DNA from: Rhizomys pruinosus | Lineage: Eukaryota > Chordata > Mammalia > Rodentia > Spalacidae | Reading direction: 5' to 3' | Assembly: GCA_009823505.1 (NCBI GenBank) | Contig: VZQC01000610.1 | Span: forward strand, 1,650,806 to 1,714,805 | Length of the DNA stretch: 64,000 nt | Shown here: positions 21,607 to 32,779 of the stretch, piece by piece | Layout of the letters: every line of letters starts with the position of its first letter | Numbering within the stretch: the stretch's first letter is position 1 | The notes under the pieces: generated by a model | Database searches by the model: none | The model's input: only the letters and a program-made list of their open reading frames with translations | Told to the model about the DNA's origin: nothing | Translations under genes and position numbers: made by a program

Positions 21607-21651
<45 letters not shown>

Positions 21652-21680
21652 CGCACACACACACGCACACTCACACACAC
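21606..21680. repeat. (CA)n microsatellite
   Basis: CA run with ACGC interruptions, the tail of the preceding B4. Confidence 0.96.
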
Positions 21681-22655
21681 CCCAGTTGAGGCTGACAGTG
21701 CCAGCTGGAGCATGGAGCTTGCTGAGTTTCTTCAGGAGCGATTCATAGCACTCTGAGGCTGCCCATGGTAGGTAGTCTCTACTCCTGAATATCCACCCGC
21801 TCGCTCCCTAGATAGCACTTCCCCGGCCTCCCTGCCATCAGCTCCCACCACGGTGCTCCCCAAAGGCACCGCACCTGTCTGCTGTTGGTCCACAGGAGTC
21901 CCAGCAGCTGGAGCACCTTCAGTGGAGACAGGGTTTATTTTGCAGCAAAAAGACACTTCCTAAACTCAGACGCATTTTCGTAAGTAGGACTCCAGCAACA
22001 GTGTAGCTCCTGTTTTGATACTGATGGGAAGCTAGACTCCCCATGAGAATGCTCATCACATGGTCTACATTCTCACATCCCAGAAACAGGATTGCAGGAT
22101 AGTGTCTCAGAGCTCCATGCATTCTTGGGTCATAACCATGTCTGTCCTTTGAGAGTGGCCTGTTGGAAGCACCGCAGCTGGCGTAACCAGAATTGCTGCT
22201 CTCACTGGACACCTTCTCTAAAGCAACAACTTGGTGGAAAGCAGCGGCAAGAACCATCGTGTCCCAATTTTCTGCACATGTGCAATTGTCAGACATTCAT
22301 GCCAAGCCTTCTTGGAATAGTTCTCTGTATATAACAAAGAGTAACCTGTGTCCTGGGGTGCAGAAGCCCAGCGGTGCTGCTCGAGGAAGGGAACAAGTAA
22401 TGTGGATGTGAGGGTGTGACAGGTGGCCATCTGCAAAGCAGCTGCAGGAAAAAGCGCATGGGCCTCCACCTGCTGTTCCCAGAGTTCAGTGTGTCTGAAG
22501 CCAGGCCGCACAGACAGAGCACCCAAGTGCTGCACATACCATGTTAGTTAGTGGGGATTCATACTCTTTCTGAATAAAAATGTCTCAGAGTTAGACTTCA
22601 AAGGCCACATTTTAAATTCATTTCCATTCCATTTAGATACAAAATGTCCAGAATA
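21681..22655. other. Single-copy stretch
   Basis: No feature recognised. The 125-codon minus frame 21919-22296 and the overlapping 22218-22537 frames have no domain that I know. Confidence 0.5.
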
Positions 22656-22830
22656 GGGTCCAGCAAGATGGCTCCGCCATTAAGAGCTTAAGAGCCATTT
22701 CCAGAAGACTCCAGTTCAGTTCCCAGCACCCCCATAAGAAGGGTCTTAAACACCTGTAACTCCAGCTCCAGAAGATCTGATGCCACCTTTTGACCTCTGA
22801 GAGCACCTGAAAACACACAGACACAGACAC
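22656..22830 (+). mobile_element. B2 SINE, diverged
   Basis: gtccagcaagatggctccgc head, cagttcagttcccagcaccc, aactccagctccagaagatc and a CA-rich tail. Confidence 0.85.
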
Positions 22831-23139
22831 ATACGCACACACACACACATTTGCCCACACAGAAAAACATAGAGACAGTAACATGTCAACACAAATAAAC
22901 ATACATGAACACACACACACACATGCACATGCCTGTGCACACAAACACACATGTGGATTCACACATGGATACACATGCATGTAGACACAAACATGCACAC
23001 AGACACACATGCATATATTCACATGCACACACACATACACTTATGAACACAGATGCACACACACAAGAGCACACAGACCTAGGCACCAGCACACACAGAT
23101 ATAGCCACACACATACACACACACATGCACACACACTTA
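22810..23139. repeat. Long degenerate CA/CACATG tract
   Basis: About 330 bp of CA, CACATG, ACACAGACAC variants following the B2, ending acacttaaaagtaaaataaa. Open frames on both strands (up to 135 codons) arise only from this simple sequence. Confidence 0.95.
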
Positions 23140-23349
23140 AAAGTAAAATAAATCTTGATGAATTGTTCAGAATAGTCAAATCCCAGAACCAACCAGAGAG
23201 GAGATTTGTGGTCACGGGTGTTGGGGAGAAGGAAGCTGGAGTGACTACTAATAGATATGTGGCTTCCTTTGGGCTAATGGAATGTTCTGGAACTAGATAG
23301 CGGTGATGGGTATATAGCTCTGGGATATACTAATCCACACAGTGTATGA

Positions 23350-23547
23350 CTTTTTTTTTAATCTGTGTGTTTTGTCTGCATGTATGTAAGTGCACCCATG
23401 TATGCAATGCCAACAGGGGCCAGGAGAGGGCATCAGATTCCAGGGAACTGGAGTTATAAGTGACTATGAGCCACCAAAGAGTGCTAGGAACAGATCCCTG
23501 GTGCAAAAGCAGCCAGGGCTTAACCACTGAGCCATCTCTCCAGCTTA
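23350..23547 (-). mobile_element. B2 SINE
   Basis: Reverse B2: poly-T start, gtctgcatgtatgtaagtgc, ggaactggagttataagtga, ending accactgagccatctctcca. Confidence 0.92.
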
Positions 23548-23589
23548 CCCAGTGTATATTTTGATAAAAATTTGTTTTGAAAATTCCTT

Positions 23590-24010
23590 CCCTGGGAGAG
23601 ATGTAATACCTATCCCTTCACATAAGGTCCAAAGACAAACCAAGGTATGATTCCACCACTGCTCACTCTAGGAAACCAGGGTTTGTTAGGCTTACTTACA
23701 GCGCATGGGTTAGGGGTAACAGGCAGGAGCATGGGTGACCCCAGAGCAGCCACAGTGGAAAGTCTCCACCCAGCATGGATGATGGCTTCCTTACAGATGC
23801 ATAGGTGGTGACCCCTTCCTGTCCTCTCCAGCCTGTGTACTCTATAGTCTCTCCTTAGACCCTGAGGTCACATGCAGTTAGGGCGGAATTGCATACAAGT
23901 GGCTGAGAGGGATGGCTAGATGCTCAGGTCAGGGTCTGATGAGCCTCCTTGCCCCTTCCGTCTCTTAGCTCCACAGGCCCCGTGGTGATGGACTCAGTGT
24001 AGGCACATAA
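23590..24010. repeat. Dispersed repeat, same family as 27965-28325
   Basis: Shares with 27965-28325, in order: cataaggtccaaagac / cataaggtccagggatg, gcttacttacag / gcttatttgcag, gcatgggt, gcaggagcatgggtgacccc-type words, cagcatggatgatgg, tctccagcct, gcagttagggcggaatt / gcagtcagggcagaatt and cctgcccctt. Family not named. Confidence 0.6.
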
Positions 24011-24159
24011 GAAATCATGTAAGTGGCCACAGTTTGCCGGGAGGATCAGGCTGTACATCAGGTTTAAGGGTGTACTAATTATCATTTTATGCAGGGAGGA
24101 CACAGAGTGTGGGGAAAGGACTCCAGCCAGATCCCATCATGCTAGTCATTTTCCCGGCA

Positions 24160-24517
24160 ATTCTTACAAGTATGTTTGAGTGTGAAATGCCCCCACAGGC
24201 TCATGTGTTTCCACACTGAGTCACCAGGTGGTGGTACTGTTGTGGGGGTTGAGAGGCGCCCGGGGCCTAGCTGGCAGGGGAGGCAGCGAAGGCAGGCCTT
24301 GAAGGTTATAGCCCAGCTCTGCCTCTCTCGTGCCCTCTGCGTCCTGATCCACCAAGATACGAACAAGCCGCGCTTCAAGCTCCTGCACAAGAAGCAAGCC
24401 ACTCTAGCCACCATGAGGGACTGGACACTCTGAGCTGTGACCCCAAATCACCCCCTCCTCCCTTACCTTGCTGTTGCCATGTATTTTGTCATAGCAGTAG
24501 AATAGTAGCTAATACAA
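24160..24517 (+). mobile_element. MT-like MaLR solo LTR, second copy
   Basis: tatgtttgagtgtgaaatgc, ccacaggctcatgtgtttcc, gtggtggtactgttg, a degraded middle, and agtagctaatacaa at the end. It is the same family and orientation as 16486-16846, but more diverged in the centre. Confidence 0.65.
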
Positions 24518-25570
24518 AGGTGCCTGTTACTGTTTGTTGAGCACTTGGTGTGTCCAGAGTCAACAGTGAGAATGTGGGGACAGGCAGCCCATCATTTCAC
24601 AGAGGGGTCCTGAGGATTCCCAGAACACATGTCTGCCGTACATTCAAGGAAGCCCATGTAATATCTGCCTAGTGTCCCAAGACTTCAGAGTGGCCAGGTG
24701 GGGACTGTGGGTGGCAGTAGGTGACTTGTGCCTGTTCTTAACCCATTTCTCACACTGGGTTAATTTATTTGGAACTAAAACAACAAAGATTATCCTATGA
24801 GGATAAAGCAGGTTTGGCATTCTTCAGACGGGGTATTGTTCCCTGTGACTTTTGGAAGTGATCACAGAAGTGTCATAGACACTAGGTGGACAGGTTCACA
24901 GCTTAGCACATGTGCAATGAGGAAGGAAACCCAGACGCACCAGGAGGCCTGATGACTCTGGGAAATTTTAATTGGGGAGAGGGTGAGGAAAAGAACATGT
25001 CACACGTGCCTCACAGCTGCTCCAGCTCAAGTAGAGCATTTGCTGTCTATATCATAAAATTACAGGGAAAAAAAAAAAAAACAGCCTCCTGTCAGATCTG
25101 ATACTGAGGATGACTGAGAAATACATTTAGTGTTAGGAAGAAGCAGCATGGGATTTGCTATTTAAAAAAGTCTCTATCTCACTTTAATTCACTAGATCTC
25201 AGCTTCTTTCCAGTGTTTCTCAGTACAGCTCAGGCACTTGTGGAGCAGCTCGGGGCTCCTCTCTGATGATAGATTCCTTGCCTGAGGCAGGCATGCCAGG
25301 TGATGTATGTTCAGATAAATGTATTGCCCTTCTGAGTATGGAAAGACTACATGTTTGTGTATACCACCTATATTTCCTAAATAAGAGGTTTTATTATATT
25401 TTCTACATTCTGTATGACTAAGCCTCAGTTATCCACATAAACAGAGATAACCCAAGCCTGTGCATGAGAGAAAGCCTTGCTTTCACTTTGGTTTAAATGA
25501 TGTCACAAATATTTTCTCCAGCCAAATGATCATCCTGTTATGGCTTATCTGAGCATAAAGTCAACTGGTG
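24518..25570. other. Single-copy stretch
   Basis: Nothing recognised except an A-run at 25069-25081. The 25085-25560 part is AT-richer. Confidence 0.5.
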
Positions 25571-25796
25571 TCTCAGTTAGCTGCTGCTGCATAACAAATA
25601 AACCACTCCCCAAAACCCATCAGCCTATAAACAACTTAAAATTTTCTCTTTGCTCTGAAGTCTAGCAGGGACAGGGTTGACTGATTTGGGATGGACTGGG
25701 CTGGGGATTTTGAAATCTCGCCATTCACTCTGGCTGGGTTTATTCATACACCAGGTGAGTAGATGAGGCCTACACTAAAAGTATCTTAGCCTCTTC
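25571..25796. mobile_element. Ancient mammalian interspersed repeat fragment
   Basis: ctcagttagctgctgctgca then taacaaataaaccactcccc matches the general form of old mammalian LTR/DNA repeats that read ctgctgcataacaaaccacc. The family is not resolved. Confidence 0.45.
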
Positions 25797-25876
25797 CTGG
25801 GACAATGAGCTCAGGCAGGTTCTTCTTAAAGCCACGGCAGAACACAAAAATGAGTGCTATATACGGTCTTTTCTAT

Positions 25877-25932
25877 CTGTGTGTGCATGTTTGTGTGTGT
25901 GTGTGTGTGTGTGTATGTGTGTATGTGTGCAG
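25877..25932. repeat. (TG)n microsatellite
   Basis: TG run with TATG interruptions forming the 3' tail of the minus-strand B2 that follows. Confidence 0.95.
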
Positions 25933-26079
25933 TGCCTGCAGAGACCAGATGAGCGTGTCAGATTCCCTGGTGCTAGAGCTGCAGGTGGCTGGGAATTGCC
26001 ATGTGGGTGCTGGGAACTGAACCCGGGTTCCCTGCAAGAGCAGCAAGTGTTCTCAACTGCTGAGCCATCTCTCCAGCCC
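25933..26079 (-). mobile_element. B2 SINE
   Basis: gcctgcagagaccagatgag, tgggtgctgggaactgaacc, tgcaagagcagcaagtgttc and gctgagccatctctccagcc in reverse order. Confidence 0.93.
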
Positions 26080-27282
26080 ATTTTTTTCTATTTTGCTCAT
26101 CCTGGCTACAGTTAAGTCTATGGCTGAGCCCAAAGATGGGGAGTGAGATGTGCTCTCCTGGAAGGGCCCTGGACACACACTGCAGGGCCACAGGAAGGGA
26201 TAAAGAACCAAGCCAATGAGGCCAGTATTCATAGAGGTTGTGCAGCAGCCCACGGAGGAGTCTCAAAGCTGTTGGTCTTGGTCCCTCCATGAAGGAAATC
26301 AAGACGAATTCTGATTTTCCCATCAATATATGTGTTTTACCCAGACAAGAAGACTTAATATAACAACACATTTTTAAAGTAGGTCTTTCAGCTCCTCTTC
26401 AGTCCTGTGAGCTCAAGTGTCGGAGTTTAAGTCGTCGTGGCTTAGGTGCTCTCCAGAAACCAGAACAAGTGAAGCCACTCCATCAGGGAAAGGAGGTCAG
26501 CACATCATTCCGCCGAGCTGGCGCACCACGCCACATCAGGCAGAGGCTTAATGAAGGCTCATTCAGTGTGATTATGGCCCCACTTCCATCCTCGATTTAG
26601 ACATCAGCTGTTTATTGAAAAACACTGATTGTTGTCTTTACAGGCTTTTTTTCTTTCAATCTCTAAGCTCTTAAATCATGCTGAAAGAGAACAGGCTCAC
26701 TCCTGCATTTTCCAACTGCAGGAGGCCCCAGAGGCTGAGCAAGGATGGAGTCCTGCCAGGGGACCCCACCATGGTGCTAGTTAGTCCTGGAGGCACGGGG
26801 ACAAGGTGCCAGGCAACTCTTAACTGGTGTTCTCTTTAGCCCTGGGTAGAGTGCAGCATGTGGATGCTTACCACCCTCTGATCCTGGTCAGGATTCAAAG
26901 TGCTCATCACATTGTTCTTTGGGGCTGGCACTGTAGGGTGAAGAAATAGTACCTTCCACTGTGATGTCATTCCCTGAATGACAGACCTCAGACAAGGGAG
27001 CAGAAGCTCCTGCCTCCTGGGCACTGTGAGGACTGGGCGCACCTGTTCCCTTCTATACCAGCCCTCACCCCAACCATGCCAGGAAATCTCACAACAGGGC
27101 TGTAACACTCTACTGATAGTGCACTTGGAACACAGGGTCCTGGTCTCTTAATTTTTTGTTTGGTTTTGAGGATGTTCGTAAGAAGAACTTATTAGGGGTG
27201 GGGGGAGCCTATGTCAGCACAGCACAAGTAACTCCAAGTCTTTCAGAGTCTAAATATAGGGGCAGTGTGTGTTGGCCAAGAC
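26080..27282. other. Single-copy stretch with a candidate conserved element
   Basis: 26500-26690 contains TTAATGAAGGCTCATTCAG, GTGATTATGGCC and a TTTATTGAAAAACACTGATTG-like core. It shows no repeat signature and resembles conserved enhancer sequence in composition. The rest shows nothing. Confidence 0.4.
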
Positions 27283-27545
27283 TAGGGGCTGACAAATTGC
27301 AGCCTGTAAGCCAGACCTGGATTTTATACAACTTTCAAGATATGAATGGTCTTAAAGGATGGATAAAAAACAAAAGGAAATATTTTGTGACAAGTGTTAA
27401 TTAAACAAAATTCCAGTTTGGATATCCATGCATAAGGTTTTGTTGGAGCACAGCCATGTTCGTTGTTTGTGCTTTGGCTGTCTTCAAACTTCAGTGGTGG
27501 CACTGAGTGTGGTGAGCGACCATATGGCCTGAGAAACTGAAACTA
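27283..27545. mobile_element. Ancient mammalian hAT-type MER repeat
   Basis: gggctgacaaattgcagcct at one end, then aaggttttgttggagcacag and ccatgttcgttgtttgtgct, and gaccatatggcctgag. This is the order of a very common old mammalian short DNA transposon (cagcaaactacggcc ... ggaacacagccatg ... accatatggc). The exact subfamily is not named. Confidence 0.6.
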
Positions 27546-27964
27546 CCCACGAGCTGGTCCTTGCAGGAACTGTTCACGGATTCCTCACCGAGGGTGTAAA
27601 TTTCTAAGCCAGACTTCCCAAGACCAACCCTCGATTCTGCCAGCCACATTTCCCCGTCAGCCAGCTCCCATCCCAGTGTCCCTGCGTGTCCTTCCATGGG
27701 GCAGAAGCAGAGCTGACAGAGATAGTCTTCACCCATGTAGGCACTGTGAACAGGATGCACCTGTGGTCAGTGCTCAGTGCATGCTATCACACCAAAAACT
27801 GACCCCTTCTACCCTGAGGTGCGCCTTGCTTATGAAAAGCCCTGTGGGAAAGACCCTCACGAGCTCTTCTTAGCCAGCTCTCCCTGAGTCATGGGCACCT
27901 GCTTCTTTGACATACTAGCTTCCATGACAATTTTTCTGGGTCTGCAGTGTGCGAATTTTAGACC

Positions 27965-28325
27965 TGGGAGGACTAATAAATGTCTCCCCACTCCTCATAA
28001 GGTCCAGGGATGAACTTCATTCCATTCTAGCAACATTCCCCCTGGGAAGCCAACAAGTCCATCAGGCTTATTTGCAGAGCATGGGTGAGGGGCTGCAGGT
28101 AGGGTTGTGGGTGACCCTAAAGCAGCCATGCTGGAAGATCTGCACCAAGCATGGATGATGGTTCCAGTGGCTGTGCAGATGGAGTTTCTCCCCTTGTCTT
28201 CTCCAGCCTACATCTGATAGCCCTTCCTTAGGCCAGGTGCAGTCAGGGCAGAATTACATACAGCTGTCTGGGAGGAGTGGCTGGACCCTCAAGTGAGAGT
28301 CCTAGGACCCTCCTGCCCCTTCTTC
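27965..28325. repeat. Dispersed repeat, same family as 23590-24010
   Basis: Colinear with 23590-24010 over about 350 bp, as listed in that entry. The copies are the same way round and about 4.4 kb apart. Confidence 0.6.
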
Positions 28326-30187
28326 TAAGGTTCCTGGCTGAACCTTAAAGCTCTATACTTCTTTAGTTGAAGGGAACTTAATAAGGGCCTGAGCATAAAC
28401 CACAGGCTTGATACTAACACTAGTAGATTATAATCAGAAAGCTGTTGGATACCAGAGAATTGGCCAGAGGTAACCACACCCCATACCAAATCATAACAAC
28501 ACAGAGTCAATGGATGGAGTCTTCTCCCAGCTCCACACCTGGCCATTAGTTCTGGAATGTTCTCAGGCAGCCCAGACTGTCTGAGAGCTGGACTAGGCAC
28601 CCCTTCTAATCATTTAGGATTCAAAGTCTCTTTGGAGACCATAGGGCTGCATCAGGTGTATAGATCACCCTTTCTCTTCAAACTGGGCTGGTGAAAGGGG
28701 GATTCGGGGTTTCCCTGGAAAAAAGCAGGAGGAGCCTGGCATGCTCTGTTCAAATTATTTGAGCAAGAGTGTCTCAAAACCTGTGTCATTTTCCAGCCTG
28801 TGGTTCATCACAAAGGATCCCACTATCTGACAGACTCCCATCAGCTCAGAGGTGTGGGCTTGAGCCTGCGATGTTCACTAAGGCTTTCCACTCTAGGCAA
28901 GAGACCTGGCAAACAGTAGGCATTTAATAGATGTGAACTGAATGTGAATTGTTCATGGAATACAGGCTTGTGTGTGGCAGTTCTGCTTGAATGCAAGTGA
29001 CCACACTGTGAAAAGAACTGTCACTTTATTAAGTATCTAGAACAGCACCGGCACTAGTAGAACTCAGACACTCAGTGTGGAGAAAGTTTTTAGTCTCCTT
29101 AGCACTCGAGGATTGGTGGCAGAGGTAGGACCCAGCACACAGAAGGATTCTGAAGCATCCAAGGTTGTGCACCTGTCGGGAGTGAGCAGCACCTCTGCCT
29201 GGCATCTGCCTGCCCACTCCTCTCCCATTTCTGTTCTGCCACAGGGCAGGGGCCATTTCCATCTCTGGAGGAATCATGTGTCTCAGATGCTCCCTCATGG
29301 CTTTCCAGCTTCACCAACCCATCTACTCTGTTACCCAAAGTACTCATATACCTGCACCCCGCACAGTACAGAGTGAATGGTTTTAGTGAGATGCAGTCGA
29401 TGTCCCAAGGTCATACACAGTGAGTTGGTCCCCCAGTGCCTCATTCTGGTACTCTCCAACCAGAGTTACTCAGACCCTTCCCAGGGTCTCCCAGTGCCTT
29501 CCGCAAACATTCATGGATTGCCACCAGGTGAGAGCTGTATCCACATGTGCTGTTGTCCTTTGGCTGACCATTTATGGCACTTGGACTGTCTGCTTGGCCA
29601 CTAGATTCTTGTTTCCTCACAGAGATTAATATAAGGCCACACTGATGCTAGAGGGGCCCTAAGGAAGCCAGGTAGAAGCTCCGAGCTCAGGGAAGACTTT
29701 CCACATGATGCCTGGCTTTCTTAATCTTTTCTTCAAGCTCAAGGCCATTTCCAAGCCCCATCTCTGCACTGTTAGAAGCCCTCTCCCTTCTTGGACCCAT
29801 GATAACTGTTTCTCATGGTGGTCTTCTTGGTATCTGGAAGCCAGCAACTCTGGTCACCCAGCATGGAGTCTTGCTCAGAACAGGAGCTCTGTGTGCACCG
29901 CCACACATAGTGGGTGGCTGAGGATACAGACAGGGCCTGGGTTCACAACACACAGCAAAACAAGGCTTGAGGTATAAATAAAGTATGTAGATAAAGACTA
30001 TATCAACCTTGAGTCCATATCAGGACAGCAGAGGGGTGGCAGGTTGGGGTCCCAGGGCCCCAGAAAATTCTCCCACACCTACTTACTGTTGCTTGCCAAC
30101 CCCCATCTGGATTTCCTGCATTTTGTTCCATCCCTTAATAACTATATGAAGTCAAGTTTCCTCTGCTGTGCCTCAGTTTCCTTGTTT
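28326..30187. other. Longest repeat-poor stretch in the left half
   Basis: About 1.9 kb without SINE insertions. Frames up to 99 codons (29077-29376) have no domain I recognise. It could hold exons or regulatory DNA of a neighbouring gene, but nothing in the sequence shows that. Confidence 0.4.
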
Positions 30188-30617
30188 GTAATTTGGGGGA
30201 CCTTGGGAGCAGTCGCATTGTAATTTGGAGGGACCTTGGGAGCAGTTGTGTTGTAATTTGGGGGACCTTGGGAGCAGTTGCATTGTAACTTGGGGGGACC
30301 TTGGGAGCAGTTGCATTGTGATTTGGGGGGACCTTGGGAGCAGTTGTGTTGTAACTTGGGGGGACCTTGGGAGCAGTTGCGTTGTAATTTGGGGGGACCT
30401 TGGGAGCAGTCGCATTGTGATTTGGGGGGACCTTGGGAGCAGTCGCATTGTAATTTGGGGGGACCTTGGGAGCAGTTGCATTGTGATTTGGGGGACCTTG
30501 GGAGCAGTCGCATTGTGATTTGGGGGGACCTTGGGAGCAGCCGTGTTGTGATTTGGGGGGACCTTGGGAACAGTCGCGTTGTGATTTGGGGGGACCTTGG
30601 GAGCAGTTGCATTGCAA
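30188..30617. repeat. 33-bp minisatellite, 13 copies
   Basis: The word ccttgggagc (one copy ccttgggaac) occurs at 30201, 30234, 30266, 30299, 30332, 30365, 30398, 30431, 30464, 30496, 30529, 30562 and 30595. Spacing is 33 bp with two 32-bp steps. Each unit carries a run of five or six G. The 33-bp period equals 11 codons and keeps frames open on both strands (up to 160 codons); this follows from periodicity and I do not call a gene. Confidence 0.98.
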
Positions 30618-30929
30618 CCTCTCTGGCAGGTGCTTGCTGAGTCAGTCTCTAGGGATTACAGCAATGTTGTGCTGGGTGTGACCTGGCTCCTCAGAGCCCT
30701 GTGTGGATTGAACAGGAATGGCCACAGACACGCCACAGTACATAGACGATGTTCTTTTACAGTATGGGTTATACAAACAAAAGGGTATACACTTAGTAAT
30801 ACATAGGCTTAAAATTAAAGCAACAGCAAAGAATAATCATATCTGTTACTTCCTGTTGATTAGACTCCACATTGCTCTGATGTGAGTTATTCCGTTTACT
30901 CCTGTTTATTGCATAGAAACAGCTTATGG
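30618..30929. other. Single-copy spacer
   Basis: No feature recognised. Confidence 0.5.
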
Positions 30930-31060
30930 GCTGAGTGTGGCAGTGTTTGCCTATAGTACCAGCACTTGGGAAGCTGAGGTAAGAAGATTACCCAAGCTCA
31001 GTTGTGAGTTCTAGAGCAAGCAAGGCTACATGGTGATACCCTGTCACAAAGAAAGATAGA
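30930..31060 (+). mobile_element. Old B1-like (7SL-derived) SINE
   Basis: ggctgagtgtggcagtgttt, accagcacttgggaagctga, aggctacatggtgataccct, gtcacaaagaaag. More Alu-like than the other B1 copies, so probably an early B1 or proto-B1. Confidence 0.75.
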
Positions 31061-31181
31061 TGGAGAGGGGAGTGAGGCAAGGCAAGGACGTGAATAAATA
31101 ACATGCTCTTCATTTCTCAACCTCATTCAGGTTCCCCATATCAGTAGCTCTCACTGTTGGCATATTTACACCATAGAAATT

Positions 31182-31452
31182 GGGGCTGGAGAGATGGCTC
31201 AGTGGTTAAGAGCTCCGACTGCTCTTGCAGAGGGCATGGGTTCGATTCCCAACACCCACATGGTGGCTAAGAGTCATCTTTAAGCCTGGTGTGGTGGTGC
31301 ACACCTTTAATCCTAGCACTTGGGAGGCAGAGGCAGGTGGATCTCTGTGAGTTAAAGGCCAACCTGGTCTACAGAGTTAGTTCCAGGCCAGCTGGGGCTA
31401 TAGGGAGACCCTGTCTCCAAAAAGACAAATAAATAATAAATTTTTTAAAAAA
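31182..31452 (+). mobile_element. Composite B2-B1 SINE (copy 2)
   Basis: A B2 head (31182-31279: ggggctggagagatggctca, ggttcgattcc, cacccacatggtgg, aagagtcatct) joins through tta at 31280-31282 to a complete B1 (31283-31435) with an AAATAAAT tail. A short 7-bp direct repeat, agaaatt, flanks the entire unit (31175-31181 and 31453-31459). The junction is at the same B2 and B1 positions, with the same tta linker, as in 17589-17851. The B2 head retains A- and B-box-like Pol III promoter words. Confidence 0.85.
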
Positions 31453-31562
31453 AGAAATTAACAAGTCCTGCAAAGCTGGGTTTGGTCTATACTCCTCAGG
31501 CTGACCTGGTTCATTTGTCAGCACACCCTGGATAAGCTTATTGCTAGCCCCAAGTGTATGTG

Positions 31563-31565
<3 letters not shown>

Positions 31566-31611
<46 letters not shown>
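31566..31611. repeat. (TC)n microsatellite
   Basis: About 22 TC repeats, lying at the 3' tail side of a minus-strand B2. Confidence 0.97.
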
Positions 31612-31613
<2 letters not shown>

Positions 31614-31748
31614 GCTCTGAGAGACCAGACGAGACCTGGAGCTACAGTTACAGGAGGTTGTAAGCTGCCTGATGTGGGTGCTGGGACTGAATGTCAGTCT
31701 TCTCAAGAGCAGCAGACAGTCCTAACTGCCAAGCCATAGCTCTAGTCC
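31612..31748 (-). mobile_element. B2 SINE, diverged
   Basis: gatgtgggtgctgggactga, agagcagcagacagtcctaa and ccaagccatagctctagtcc in reverse order. Confidence 0.85.
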
Positions 31749-32430
31749 CAGTTCCCTTTAAAATACAGGAGTGCGAGGGAACAGTCTGTTCAGCTGCCTT
31801 CCCATCAGGCTCTCAGTAAGAATACTCTCATTAGGACCCAGAACTGGCCAACGTTTTGAACCTAAAAGGAGCTGAATTAGACTGGAGAGGGGAGGAGGCC
31901 CCAGCAGAAGCTTCAGGGCAGATCTGCAAGCCAGTTTCAGGGCTCTGAAGGCTTGGCGTGAGCCTGCTGACCCCAGAGCACCACAGTCTTGCAGGCCTTT
32001 CAGATGTCTGTATTCTTTCCAGACTGCTGCCTCCTGAGAGCATCCTCCAGTGCATCACAACAGCTCTTGTGCGGGGAAATTATGTGTCAATATTTTAAAG
32101 GTTTTTAATACAGACAGGAAAAAAAAAGCCACAGGGAAAAGTCCATGGGAGGGACAGTCCAGGTCTGCTAATGAGAGACTTCTGTAGAAGTTACAGGTAA
32201 CTGGGCAAGAAACAGTTTTGTCCTCAAATAAGACATTCCTGCTAAGAGGTCAGGTGTAGCCCCACAGCTGACTATGAGGACTCTGGAAAGACATTCAGCT
32301 CCGAGGAGGGTTTAACAAAGCTGTATTCCAACTCTATGGGTTCCTCAACCCAGGAGCTTCCTTCCCCCTAATGCTGGGAATTTGGCAATGGCTGAAGACA
32401 GTTCTGATTGCTACCACTGGGAAGGGGGTT
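31749..32430. other. Single-copy stretch
   Basis: No feature recognised. Confidence 0.5.
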
Positions 32431-32779
32431 GTGATGGTCAGCCTTGACTGTTGGCCTGATTAGATCTAGCATCATCTAGGAGACAAGCTCCTGGGTTAGC
32501 CTGCAAGGTAGCTTCCAGGTTAGGTTAATAGAGGCAGAAGAATCCTCCCATAATGCAGGTGGCACCATCCTATGGGATGGGGTCCTGGACTGAATATAAG
32601 GAGGAAGTGAACTGAGGACCAGCGTCTCTTCTCTCTCTTCCTGACTGTGGATGCTATGTGAGTAGCTGCCTTAAGATCCTGCTACCCATGATTTATTGGT
32701 CCCTCAAAATGGGAGCCAAAACAATTCCTTTTCTTCCTTAAGTTGGCAGGTCACAGAAATGAGAAAAAGTACTTAATGT
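32431..32779 (+). mobile_element. URR1-like rodent repeat
   Basis: gtgatggtcagccttgactg, aggtggcaccatcctatggg, gtcctggactgaatataagg, cttcctgactgtggatgcta, gggagccaaaacaattcc. Nearly full length; the 3' end is weak. Confidence 0.7.

Noticed and set aside
22633..23300. Frames of 109-135 codons rich in Cys/Val or Thr/His
   Set aside because: Direct translation of the CA/TG tract at 22810-23139.
30135..30640. Open frames up to 160 codons resembling a proline/lysine repeat protein
   Set aside because: Generated by the 33-bp minisatellite; similar frames occur on both strands and in several phases.
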